Part shown: piece after piece, positions 1 through 6,477 of the stretch
Numbering within the stretch: position 1 is the first letter of the stretch
How the letters are laid out: the number at the start of each line of letters is the position of its first letter
From: DATDSR01 sp038062165
GTDB taxonomy: Bacteria > Patescibacteriota > Minisyncoccia > Phycocordibacterales > DATDSR01
Length of the DNA: 15,464 bases
Assembly (NCBI GenBank): GCA_038062165.1
Contig: JBBTXQ010000043.1
Location: 1-15,464, forward strand
Direction of reading: 5' to 3'
The notes under the pieces: model-generated
Database searches by the model: none
What the model saw: the letters and a program-made list of their open reading frames with translations, nothing else
Told to the model about the DNA's origin: nothing
Translations under genes and position numbers: made by a program

Positions 1-1668
1 GTGCACTTTGATGAAGATAGGCAATTGCGACGAGGTGACGAATTGCGCAAGCAAGAGGCTGAACGATTTGCCCAGATGATCTCGGCTAATACTGGCGTGC
101 CTTATGTTGATCTCTCGCTTGTTTCTATCAGCCCAGATGCTTTAGGTTTGCTTGATGAAAAAATAGCTCGTGTCGCTCGAGTTGCAATTTTTCACGACGC
201 GGGCAAGAATTTATCCGTAGCAGTATTCTCTCCTACTGATATCAAAACACTCGAGGTAATCAAGAGTCTCACAGAAAAAAATTTTAAACCCGTAATGTAC
301 GTAGCAACAGAAAGTTCTTTAGAGCGGGCTTGGAAATATTATGAAGACATACACAAAGTTGACGAGACTAAAGTCGGACAGATAGATATCTCGAGCGAAG
401 CGCTGACCAAATTCGCCGAGCGAGTTAAAACCCTTGAAGATACTAAGAAGCTGATGCAAGAAACGCTCTCGCAGAAGAGTACGGCTCGGGTAACAGCAAT
501 GTTAGAAATAATTTTGGGTTCTGCTATTGCTCTTGAAGCTTCTGACGTACACATGGAGCCGGAAGAGAAGGCTGTGCGAGTGAGGTTCCGATTAGATGGC
601 ATCTTGCACGATATTACGCAGTTCGACGCGCACATATACAAGCTAGTGCTCTCGCGTATCAAGCTTCTCTCGGCACTGAAACTAAATGTTGAAAGTACTA
701 GACAAGATGGCAGATTCTCTGTCGAGATTAGCGAGCGTGATATGGACATCCGCACTTCTATCATTCCGGGGGCTTATGGCGAAGCGGCTGTGATGCGTAT
801 ACTCAATCCCGAATCAATCCAAGTTACTCTAGAGAAGCTGGGTATGAGCAAACAATTGCTCGAAATAATTAAAAAAGAATTGAAGAAGCCAAACGGAATG
901 ATCTTAAACACAGGCCCCACGGGTAGCGGCAAGACAACAACCCTCTACACATTCTTGAAAGAGGCCAACGAACCGGGAGTGAAGATTATCACAATCGAAG
1001 ATCCAATTGAATATCACGTTGAAGGCGTTGTCCAAACGCAAGTGAACGAGAAGAAGGGTTACACTTTTTTCGAAGGCCTTAAGTCTGCCATGCGTCAAGA
1101 TCCGGATATTATTATGATAGGCGAGATCCGTGACAACGAAACGGCCACAACGGCCGTAGACGCGGCTCTCACTGGCCACTTAGTCTTCTCTACTCTCCAT
1201 ACAAACAACGCAGCCGGCACAATCCCGAGATTAATTGATCTTGGTGTGAATACAAAAGTGCTGGGCCCGGCACTGAACGTAGCTATGGCTCAAAGATTAG
1301 TGCGTATGCTCTGTAATGCTTGCAAAAAAGAACGTGAGATTAAAGATAATGAGCAAGAAATTATAGAAAAGAAAATTATTTCGCTCAAAGAAATTGGCAT
1401 TGAGCGCGAACTGCCAAGCAAATTGTTCGGCCCTGTGGGTTGCAAAGTGTGCAATGGCATTGGCTACAAAGGACGCATTGGCATATTTGAAATAGTACTA
1501 GTAGATAATAGTTTGGAAGAAGTAATTGAGAGCGCCGGTGGTGAAAGTGATGTGTGGAAAGTAGCTCGTACGCAAAAAATCCCAAACATGAGCGAAGATG
1601 GAATTATGAAAGTTCTTGACGGAATAACTACAATCGAAGAACTTGAGCGGGTAGTAGATTTGTCATAA
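1..1668 (+). CDS. pilB: Type IV pilus assembly / type II secretion ATPase (PilB/GspE family), start possibly just outside the window
   Basis: This is a cytoplasmic hexameric ATPase that would power pilus extension or DNA uptake machinery. Residues 1 to about 115 resemble the MshEN/GspE N-terminal domain. The ATPase core carries a Walker A motif GPTGSGKT (305-312), an Asp-box ITIEDP around E333-D334, a Walker B-like IIMIGEIRD with E375, and a His-box with H393 and H400. Two CxxC pairs (C438/C441 and C481/C484) form the zinc-binding tetracysteine typical of PilB/GspE and absent from the retraction ATPase PilT. The length of 555 residues is normal. The reading frame opens with GTG at base 1, so the true start (perhaps an ATG immediately upstream) cannot be seen. 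The TAA stop overlaps the left end of the dispersed repeat at 1667. The family call is secure; the choice between PilB and GspE is less so. Confidence 0.93.
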   Translation: MHFDEDRQLRRGDELRKQEAERFAQMISANTGVPYVDLSLVSISPDALGLLDEKIARVARVAIFHDAGKNLSVAVFSPTDIKTLEVIKSLTEKNFKPVMYVATESSLERAWKYYEDIHKVDETKVGQIDISSEALTKFAERVKTLEDTKKLMQETLSQKSTARVTAMLEIILGSAIALEASDVHMEPEEKAVRVRFRLDGILHDITQFDAHIYKLVLSRIKLLSALKLNVESTRQDGRFSVEISERDMDIRTSIIPGAYGEAAVMRILNPESIQVTLEKLGMSKQLLEIIKKELKKPNGMILNTGPTGSGKTTTLYTFLKEANEPGVKIITIEDPIEYHVEGVVQTQVNEKKGYTFFEGLKSAMRQDPDIIMIGEIRDNETATTAVDAALTGHLVFSTLHTNNAAGTIPRLIDLGVNTKVLGPALNVAMAQRLVRMLCNACKKEREIKDNEQEIIEKKIISLKEIGIERELPSKLFGPVGCKVCNGIGYKGRIGIFEIVLVDNSLEEVIESAGGESDVWKVARTQKIPNMSEDGIMKVLDGITTIEELERVVDLS

Positions 1669-1725
1669 CTCACCCCTTCCCCTCTCTTATTTATAAGAGA
1701 GGGCAAGACGGAGTCCGGGTGAGTT
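1667..1725. repeat. 59-bp palindromic dispersed repeat (copy A)
   Basis: The ends are inverted: aactcacc at 1667-1674 and ggtgagtt at 1718-1725. Inside is a perfect 10-bp hairpin, ccctctctta (1680-1689) with taagagaggg (1694-1703) and loop ttta. The arm aagacggagtccgggtgagtt (1705-1725) matches, as reverse complement, the left end of the DUF559 element at 12688 with only a few substitutions. The trailing gcttc is shared with the right end of that element at 13126-13130. The AA of the pilB TAA stop is the first two bases of the repeat. No T-run follows the hairpin, so it is not a typical intrinsic terminator. It looks like a nuclease-free, deleted relative of the element at 12688-13125. Confidence 0.85.
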
Positions 1726-1739
1726 GCTTCTGTTCGCCT

Positions 1740-1889
1740 CTAGAACCTCCCAGAAATTCTCTCTACAATAGCAGCGAGTTAAGTGAACGACTCAAGGATA
1801 GGCACAGTCGCCCGTTTTAAAAACGAAACCAAGCCGTCCTCGGTCATAAACCATGTGGCCCCGAAGGACCAATTACTGGGAGGTTCTAG
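1740..1889. other. 150-bp segment closed by a 19-bp inverted repeat: candidate structured RNA or miniature inverted-repeat element
   Basis: Bases 1740-1758 pair with 1871-1889 at 18 of 19 positions. Enclosed are three hairpins: cgact/agtcg (1788-1792 with 1806-1810), cgttt/aaacg (1813-1817 with 1821-1825), and gtcctcgg (1836-1843) with ccg plus aggac (1861-1869, one bulged A). That arrangement resembles a multi-branch RNA. I could not match it to RNase P RNA, SRP RNA, tmRNA, 6S RNA, a T-box or the common riboswitch motifs. The alternative is a MITE: the outermost four bases on both sides are ctag, which could equally be a 4-bp target duplication. The strand of any transcript is unknown, and no protein here looks convincing. 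The surrounding gap 1726-1986 otherwise holds only the hairpin at 1886-1916 and the ruvB promoter. Confidence 0.5.
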
Positions 1890-1916
1890 TTGCCAACATT
1901 CTTTCTTGGAAACTAG
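1886..1916. other. Hairpin overlapping the right arm of the 150-bp structure
   Basis: ctagtt (1886-1891) pairs with aactag (1911-1916). Inside it, ccaa (1893-1896) pairs with ttgg (1906-1909), with a 9-nt loop. The first four bases are also the end of the closing stem 1740-1758/1871-1889, so the two helices compete for ctag. No T-run follows, so terminator function is unsupported. Confidence 0.45.
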
Positions 1917-1961
1917 TAAACTAGGGGGAGCATATCATATCTGGGAAAAAAGTCAAGTAGA

Positions 1962-1967
1962 TATAAT
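1962..1967 (+). promoter_or_regulatory. -10 box of ruvB-yebC
   Basis: A perfect TATAAT lies 19 nt before the ruvB GTG start. No good -35 is visible at 16-18 bp upstream. The expected transcript would start near 1974 and have a leader of about 12 nt, leaving the structure at 1740-1889 outside the ruvB mRNA. Confidence 0.5.
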
Positions 1968-1986
1968 TTTGTGCTATTATTGGTGA

Positions 1987-2979
1987 GTGGAGTATGACGA
2001 AAAATATCTAGATAGCACATTGCGGCCAACACGTTGGGAAGATTATATCGGCCAAGAGCAAGTTAAAGAGAATCTACGCATTCTCTTGCAAGCCGCGCGC
2101 GAGCGCAATCACCCCGCCGAGCATCTACTCTTCTACGGCCCGCCGGGCCTCGGCAAAACGACACTGGCATGTCTCGTGGCAAGCGAGATGGGCGCGCAGA
2201 TGCGTACTACTTCGGGACCAGCCATTGATAAAGTGGGCGACGTGGCCTCTATACTCTCCAATCTATCTGCCGGCGATATATTATTCATAGACGAGATCCA
2301 TAGACTGAACAAAGCAATTGAGGAGGTGCTATACCCGGCCATGGAGTCTGGCAAACTAAACATAATAATCGGCAAGGGACCATCGGCACGCACTATCCAA
2401 CTTGATCTGCCGCCATTTACACTTGTTGCCGCCACAACTAGAATGGCAGATATCTCCGCACCCCTTAGATCACGCTTCGCGGGGGGCACATTTAGACTTG
2501 AATTTTATACTGATGACGAAATTGCAAAGATTATAAAGCGCTCAAGTGAGATCTTGGGCATAAAAACTACGCCCGAGGCAATAAGTGAATTGGCTGGGCG
2601 TAGTCGCAACACACCCCGCATTGCCAATCAATTGCTCAAGCGCTCGCGTGACTATGCTCAAGTAAATAAGCGCATTCTTGATAAAGATGTTGTGAATGCG
2701 GCACTCAAGCTTATGTCTGTAGACGAACAAGGATTGTCTAGTTTAGACAGAAAAATTTTGAGTGTAATTATTGAGAAGTTCGGAGGTGGTCCCGTGGGCC
2801 TCGGCACCATTGCCGCCTCTATATCTGAAGAAGAGCGCACAATAGAAGATGTGCATGAACCATATCTCTTGCAACTCGGATTAATCGAGAGAACGCCCAG
2901 AGGTCGAACGGCTACTAGAAATGCTTATATTGTACTTGGTTTAACACCACCAGAAGAGTCGCAAGGTCGATTAGTTTAA
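1987..2979 (+). CDS. ruvB: Holliday junction branch migration ATPase RuvB
   Basis: RuvB forms hexameric rings on RuvA-bound Holliday junctions and drives branch migration in recombinational repair. Visible motifs are Walker A GPPGLGKT (51-58), Walker B with D102-E103 in LFIDEIHR, sensor 1 AATTR (148-152), an arginine finger in LRSRF (R163), a sensor-2 region NTPRIAN, and the C-terminal winged helix with GGGPVGLGTIA. The length of 330 residues is normal. The start is GTG at 1987: no in-frame ATG is nearby, and the protein begins at the usual point before the LRP.RWEDYIGQ block. There is no Shine-Dalgarno. yebC begins 9 nt after the stop, so the two are probably co-transcribed. ruvC lies about 1.5 kb downstream in its own unit; ruvA is not in the window. 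Confidence 0.97.
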   Translation: MEYDEKYLDSTLRPTRWEDYIGQEQVKENLRILLQAARERNHPAEHLLFYGPPGLGKTTLACLVASEMGAQMRTTSGPAIDKVGDVASILSNLSAGDILFIDEIHRLNKAIEEVLYPAMESGKLNIIIGKGPSARTIQLDLPPFTLVAATTRMADISAPLRSRFAGGTFRLEFYTDDEIAKIIKRSSEILGIKTTPEAISELAGRSRNTPRIANQLLKRSRDYAQVNKRILDKDVVNAALKLMSVDEQGLSSLDRKILSVIIEKFGGGPVGLGTIAASISEEERTIEDVHEPYLLQLGLIERTPRGRTATRNAYIVLGLTPPEESQGRLV

Positions 2980-2988
2980 TTTTAAACC

Positions 2989-3534
2989 ATGAGTGGCCAT
3001 AACAAATTTTCGCAAATAAAGCACCAAAAAGAATCAGAAGACGCTAAGCGTTCCAAGTTATTTGGCATCCTGGGCAAGATGATCAGTGTGCAAGCTAGAT
3101 TAGCCAAAGGCGATGTTAATCACCCTGCCCTACGAGCAAGCATCGAAAAAGCGCGCAAAGCTAATATGCCTAAAGATAATATTGAGCGAGCGATTGCTAG
3201 AGGTAAAGGGGGCGAGGCAGGCGAATTAGAAGAAGTATTATATGAAGCTTACGGGCCGGGCGGCGTGGCCCTCGTTATCGCTGGCATCACTGATAGCAAG
3301 AATCGCACAAGTAACGAAATCAAGAATATTTTAAGCGCCCACAGCGGCTCGCTTGGTGGCCCCGGTTCAACCACTTGGGCTTTCACCAAGACCAAAGATT
3401 CTGAAGGAAGCCCAATCTGGCAAGCCAACTCAACCATGCCTGTGGCTGACTCTGACAAAGAAAATTTTGGGAAATTGCTTAACGAACTTGAGGATCACGC
3501 CGACATCCAGAGTATCTCCCACAACGCAGGATAA
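2989..3534 (+). CDS. yebC: YebC/PmpR family protein, internally shortened
   Basis: The opening MSGHNKFSQIKHQKE is the YebC signature; the family comprises cytosolic proteins described as transcriptional regulators and, more recently, translation factors. The N-terminal helical domain (about 1-75, including NMPKDNIERAI) and the start of the alpha/beta domain (YEAYGPGGVALVI, TDSKNRT) are conserved. The usual family length is about 240-250 residues; this protein has 181. It passes from the GSTTWAF region almost directly to the usual C-terminal ending (DIQSISHNAG), so roughly 60 residues of the middle domain are missing rather than the end being cut. I believe short YebC proteins are common in CPR bacteria, so this is probably a functional compact form. 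The gap to ruvB is 9 nt without a Shine-Dalgarno. The gene converges on the nucleotidyltransferase with a 6-nt gap. Confidence 0.93.
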   Translation: MSGHNKFSQIKHQKESEDAKRSKLFGILGKMISVQARLAKGDVNHPALRASIEKARKANMPKDNIERAIARGKGGEAGELEEVLYEAYGPGGVALVIAGITDSKNRTSNEIKNILSAHSGSLGGPGSTTWAFTKTKDSEGSPIWQANSTMPVADSDKENFGKLLNELEDHADIQSISHNAG

Positions 3535-3540
3535 AAGAAG

Positions 3541-4200
3541 TCATTCCAGTATATTATACTTCAACTTTCGTGACTCTTGTATAAAAAAATCTCTCCATAT
3601 CTGCTCGGGGATATCGACAATCATGCGAGGGAGATCTAGGGTCTCATTCGCCTTATAGAACTGCGTGCCTAACTGTAGAGGATCTATGTGCCAATCAAAT
3701 TTTATTCGAGCTTTTTTTATCAAATCTTCTATTAAGTAGTTTTGGTTCCGACAAATCATGTAGAGATCAATATAATCCCGTGCCGCTGTACGCTGGTAGA
3801 TCGTAAAGAGTTTATTGACAGCAATATCGAGCAAACTCTCCACTCGGAGACCGTCGTAACTCTTGGGAGATTCGATCTGGGTAAATGGAAAATATGTAAA
3901 TTCTATTTTTAATTCCTCCTTCCCATACTTAAGAAAATAAAGATTGCGGTTTAGGCTTTGCTGATATTCAAATGAGTCATATCCCAGTTCTCTTTTTTTA
4001 TCCTTTAGAAAAACGTCAATTCCCAATGGATCAACTTCTTCGAGCGAAAAGAAGTCTAGGTCCTCGGAATAACGATGGCCGAGATAATAGGCCGCTAGTG
4101 CAGTGCCACCAGTAAGATAAAAAGTCTTACATAATTTACCATTTTTCCCTATGATATTAAGGACTTTTTTTTGGGTCTCTGTGAGAATTTCAAGATGCAT
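3541..4200 (-). CDS. AbiEii/AbiGii-type nucleotidyltransferase, probable toxin
   Basis: The fold is that of the AbiEii-like nucleotidyltransferases (PF08843 type), several of which are toxins that transfer nucleotides to tRNA or other targets. From the ATG at 4200 the protein has 219 residues. The polymerase-beta motif is intact: LTGGTALA (29-36) followed by the metal-binding pair D47-L-D49 in SEDLDFFS. A third acidic residue is likely E100 in LKIEFTYF. The family lysine (NKL, K130) and the RDYIDLY block (141-147) are present. A TTG at 4215 could extend it by five residues, but the ATG fits the family and overlaps the upstream gene by only 11 bp. That gene encodes a 65-residue protein and would be the cognate antitoxin. 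AbiEi, the usual winged-helix antitoxin, is absent. Toxicity is inferred from family only. Confidence 0.85.
   Translation of the reverse strand: MHLEILTETQKKVLNIIGKNGKLCKTFYLTGGTALAAYYLGHRYSEDLDFFSLEEVDPLGIDVFLKDKKRELGYDSFEYQQSLNRNLYFLKYGKEELKIEFTYFPFTQIESPKSYDGLRVESLLDIAVNKLFTIYQRTAARDYIDLYMICRNQNYLIEDLIKKARIKFDWHIDPLQLGTQFYKANETLDLPRMIVDIPEQIWRDFFIQESRKLKYNILE
3548..3560. other. 13-bp perfect palindrome at a convergent gene junction
   Basis: agtata-t-tatact lies within the last codons of the nucleotidyltransferase gene, 14 bases beyond the yebC stop. It is nested in a gaagt/acttc inverted repeat. It could end transcription in both directions, but it is AT-rich and lacks a clear T-run, so this is tentative. 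Confidence 0.25.
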
Positions 4201-4387
4201 AGATAAGTGAAGCAAGATAATTGCGACGATAAGGATCGAGCTTTAGATCATTCCAATATGTGCGTAATTTCTCTACGTTGATTTTCTTGCCCTGCAAACC
4301 GAAATTCACCATTTGTTCCAGCTCCCAAATAGCCATTTTCGTCGGATTTTGAGCGAGTTTCGAAATGTCTGTAGACCAATTTCGCAT
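4190..4387 (-). CDS. Small protein paired with the nucleotidyltransferase, putative antitoxin
   Basis: I do not recognise a named family. The 65-residue product has a basic, Trp- and Tyr-containing sequence: ISKLAQNPTKMAIWELEQMV, then a LRTYWNDLKLDPYRRNYL segment, consistent with two or three helices. I have the impression that similar short proteins precede AbiEii-type genes in other CPR genomes. The start is well fixed: an in-frame TAA ends two codons before the ATG, and an extended -10 box lies 5 nt upstream, predicting a leaderless mRNA. Its stop overlaps the start of the nucleotidyltransferase by 11 bp, so translation is probably coupled. It is too short to be AbiEi. An antitoxin or RNA-binding role is inference from position. 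Confidence 0.72.
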   Translation of the reverse strand: MRNWSTDISKLAQNPTKMAIWELEQMVNFGLQGKKINVEKLRTYWNDLKLDPYRRNYLASLIYAS

Positions 4388-4392
4388 GTCTT

Positions 4393-4401
4393 ATTATAAC
4401 A
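4393..4401 (-). promoter_or_regulatory. Extended -10 promoter of the nucleotidyltransferase operon
   Basis: On the minus strand the sequence reads tgtTATAAT, a perfect -10 hexamer with the TGn extension. It ends 5 nt before the ATG at 4387, so transcription should start at or next to the A of the start codon. No convincing -35 is present, as expected for an extended -10 promoter. Confidence 0.7.
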
Positions 4402-4484
4402 CAAAATGCGAACGTCCATATCAGTCTCCTCGGGCCTGGTGGCGAAAATCGGACCAAGCCTTCTGCCCCATATTGTATCATAGC

Positions 4485-4513
4485 TTGTACTTCTTGTCAA
4501 GTTGGGATATGCT
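4485..4513 (+). promoter_or_regulatory. Promoter of ruvC
   Basis: TTGTAC (4485-4490) and TATGCT (4508-4513) are 17 bp apart. The -10 box ends 6 nt before the ATG at 4520, again predicting a leaderless or near-leaderless transcript. The -35 is weak. The interval 4402-4484 between the divergent promoters shows nothing else I can name. Confidence 0.4.
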
Positions 4514-4519
4514 CGTTAT

Positions 4520-4996
4520 ATGCGTGTTATGGGGATTGATCCGGGATTTGGGCGAATGGGAGTGGCTGTTTTAGAACTTGTGTCAGGACGTGAACCTAGG
4601 CTACTCTTTTCAACTTGTTTAGAAACATATAAAAGTTCATCTTTTGCAAGTAGATTAGGCGACTTGATGAAAAATGTGCGCGAATTGACTAATAAATGGA
4701 CACCTGATAGTGTCGCTCTGGAAAAATTATACTTTAATAAGAACGTGAAAACGGCAATGCAAGTGGCCGAAGTGCGTGGCGCTCTGATTGGTCTCCTTCA
4801 AGAGCTAGGCAAAGAAGTGCGCGAATACAGTCCACAGGCAGTTAAATTTGCCGTGACTGGCTCTGGCAACGCGAGCAAAAATAGTGTAATTGTTATGATT
4901 AGCAAATTAATTAAATTGCAAAAAGAGATTAAGCATGACGACGAATATGACGCCATTGCAATCGCTATTACAGATATCCACAGCCTGCGTATATAA
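4520..4996 (+). CDS. ruvC: Holliday junction resolvase RuvC
   Basis: RuvC is a dimeric endonuclease that cuts Holliday junctions presented by RuvAB. The RNase H-like fold's catalytic acids are all visible: D7 in MGIDPG, E68 in ALEKLYF, and D141 and D144 in DDEYDAIAIA. The start is taken at ATG 4520, giving MRVMGIDPG and 158 residues, which matches the family. An upstream TTG at 4502 would add six residues not seen in RuvC proteins. The -10 box lies immediately before the start. Together with ruvB upstream this supplies two of the three RuvABC components. Confidence 0.95.
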   Translation: MRVMGIDPGFGRMGVAVLELVSGREPRLLFSTCLETYKSSSFASRLGDLMKNVRELTNKWTPDSVALEKLYFNKNVKTAMQVAEVRGALIGLLQELGKEVREYSPQAVKFAVTGSGNASKNSVIVMISKLIKLQKEIKHDDEYDAIAIAITDIHSLRI

Positions 4997-5042
4997 GTAT
5001 TTGAAAAATTTTTAGGATTTGTTACTAATATAAACATTATGG

Positions 5043-5123
5043 ATCCCGTTAGAAATATGTTACAGGTTGTTGAGGTCAATAATTTTTATCAGGGATAATT
5101 ATAAGATTAATTTCTAACGGGAT
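5043..5123 (+). promoter_or_regulatory. Leader with a 14-bp perfect inverted repeat covering the start of the acidic-protein gene
   Basis: atcccgttagaaat (5043-5056) is the exact reverse complement of 5110-5123. The right arm contains the first two bases of the ATG at 5122, so in RNA the start site would be base-paired. The 53-nt loop contains a smaller hairpin-forming segment (taatt...aatta). A 19-codon reading frame (5039-5098) begins just before the left arm and could be a leader peptide; nothing else supports it. A TATAAG box (5100-5105) inside the loop could instead give a transcript lacking the left arm. Apart from this, 4997-5121 holds nothing I recognise. Confidence 0.55.
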
Positions 5124-5292
5124 GGATGAGGAAATATTAAGTGATGACACACTTGAAGAAGAGGAAGAAGAGGTAAGCGCCATAAGTGACGCTGTGTTAG
5201 ACGACGGCTTGAGTGATGACAAGCCCAAAACTGTCGTCGGTCCTGATGAAGAAGATGAGGACGAAGATCTCGACGAACTCGGCGCCGACTAG
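5122..5292 (+). CDS. Small, highly acidic protein of unknown function
   Basis: The 56-residue frame starts with MDEEILSDD and ends with DELGAD. About 27 of 56 residues are Asp or Glu and only two are Lys, so the pI must be very low and the chain probably disordered. There is a run of six Glu near residue 12 and a second acidic cluster after the only basic segment (KPKTVV). I recognise no family. Resemblance to the acidic tail of RNA polymerase delta or to DNA-mimic proteins is compositional only. The start codon lies inside the inverted repeat at 5043-5123, and a second, out-of-frame ATG follows at 5126. The stop is 9 bp from the convergent tyrS stop. Codon structure and the absence of any competing gene in 4997-5301 support its reality. 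Confidence 0.6.
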   Translation: MDEEILSDDTLEEEEEEVSAISDAVLDDGLSDDKPKTVVGPDEEDEDEDLDELGAD

Positions 5293-5301
5293 ATTATCTT
5301 G

Positions 5302-6459
5302 TTAGATTATTTTTAGAAATCTGTGCTTGCCGATTTTGTATACACCGGGAACATCGAGCTCTGTGTAACTTGTTATCTTGACGCCATCTCGATAGATTGC
5401 CCCTTCGTCTACAAGACGCCTAAAGTCTGCCCCGGATTTTATTAATCCTTCGGCTAGCAAAACATTTGAAAGTTTAGTTCCTGTTTCTTTCACTTCTTTA
5501 ACATCATCTGCAACTTCGCCCTTGGAAAATGTCTGCGTGAAATTCTCCCGAGCCTTGCTTGCAAACTCTCTGCCCCAATAACTACCTACTACCTCTTCGG
5601 CTAATTTCAATTTACTTTCCATTGGATTCCCTTCTGTGTAATCAATATCCGTGCATAGTTCATAGGCCAGAGGCATAAGAGTATCGGGCCAGCTCATGAT
5701 CTTGCCAAAGGCATCACTGGCCGTATCAGTGAAAGCAACCATGTTGCCCTCCGTCTTGCTCATCTTCTTTCCTGTTGGGTCAACAAGAAGCTTCATCGCA
5801 ATAACAAACTTCTCTTTGTTTTGGCGTTTCCCCATAAGGTCTCTGCCCGCGAGCATGTTGAACGTCTGATCATTCCCGCCAATCTCTCCGTCTACGCCCA
5901 TTGCCACTGAGTCGTAACCTTGCATCATGGGATATGAGAGTTCGTGCATATAAATATCTTTACCCTCCTCAATGCGCTTCTGGAACATGTCGCGTTTGAT
6001 AATCTGTGAGTGAGTGAAGTCTGCTTCAAGTTCAAGTACATCAGCAAAATTCATTTTCCCCAACCAATCAGAATTATATTTAAGTTCCACGGGGTTCTTG
6101 CCATCGAACTTCAAAAAGTGACCAGCTTGTTCTTGATATAATCTCGCATTTTCGATTACTTGCTCGCGTGTTTGCTTAACTCGTGTGGCACTCTTATCTG
6201 TTGGATCCCCAATCATGGCAGTGAAGTCTCCAATAAGCAGAATGATCTTGTGTCCTAGAGCTTGGAACTGGGTGAGTTTGCGCATTGGTATCGAGTGGCC
6301 CAAATGGAGAGTTGGACCAGTGGGGTCAATACCCAAGTAGAGCGAGAGTTGCTCGCCACTCTCGAGGCGCTTTCTGAGGAATTCTTTGCTTGGGTATATA
6401 TTCTCTACCCCACGAGTGAGCACTTGCTCTATTTTCTTTTCATCTGTTATCACTTTCAT
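5302..6459 (-). CDS. tyrS: Tyrosyl-tRNA synthetase
   Basis: This class I synthetase charges tRNA-Tyr. The protein of 385 residues has YLGIDPTGPTLHLGHS (41-56) with the HIGH-type signature H52-L-G-H55, the tyrosine pocket region (GYDSVAMGVDGEIGGNDQ, 181-198) and the second signature KMSKT (232-236), where Thr replaces the usual final Ser. The C-terminus from about 328 is a compact S4-like RNA-binding domain (TKLSNVLLAEGL...GAIYRDG). ATG 6459 gives a normal N-terminus with no Shine-Dalgarno. It is transcribed divergently from the penicillin-binding protein gene; the 51-bp spacer contains half of the dispersed repeat. No T-box leader is visible in that spacer. Confidence 0.97.
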   Translation of the reverse strand: MKVITDEKKIEQVLTRGVENIYPSKEFLRKRLESGEQLSLYLGIDPTGPTLHLGHSIPMRKLTQFQALGHKIILLIGDFTAMIGDPTDKSATRVKQTREQVIENARLYQEQAGHFLKFDGKNPVELKYNSDWLGKMNFADVLELEADFTHSQIIKRDMFQKRIEEGKDIYMHELSYPMMQGYDSVAMGVDGEIGGNDQTFNMLAGRDLMGKRQNKEKFVIAMKLLVDPTGKKMSKTEGNMVAFTDTASDAFGKIMSWPDTLMPLAYELCTDIDYTEGNPMESKLKLAEEVVGSYWGREFASKARENFTQTFSKGEVADDVKEVKETGTKLSNVLLAEGLIKSGADFRRLVDEGAIYRDGVKITSYTELDVPGVYKIGKHRFLKII

Positions 6460-6477
6460 ATTCGTAATATTAACATA

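Noticed and set aside
1680..1703. Repeat hairpin as the intrinsic terminator of pilB
   Set aside because: No T-run follows, and the same hairpin occurs inside the DUF559 element, so it is better read as part of the repeat. Some terminating effect is still possible.
1705..1725. gagtccgggtgag resembling the conserved gaaagtccgggc of RNase P RNA
   Set aside because: It is part of the dispersed repeat (recurs at 6478 and 12688), and no other RNase P RNA core element surrounds it.
1876..1916. ggttctagttgcc as a tRNA T-arm
   Set aside because: No matching acceptor, D or anticodon arms; the bases fit the closing stem and the following hairpin better.
1783..1986. A 67-codon plus-strand frame upstream of ruvB
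   Set aside because: No family resemblance, and it runs through the inverted-repeat structure and the ruvB promoter; its composition looks non-coding.
4248..4500. Overlapping minus-strand frames of 64 and 77 codons around the nucleotidyltransferase promoter
   Set aside because: They are shifted frames of the 65-residue gene and extend through its promoter; their residues show no family pattern.
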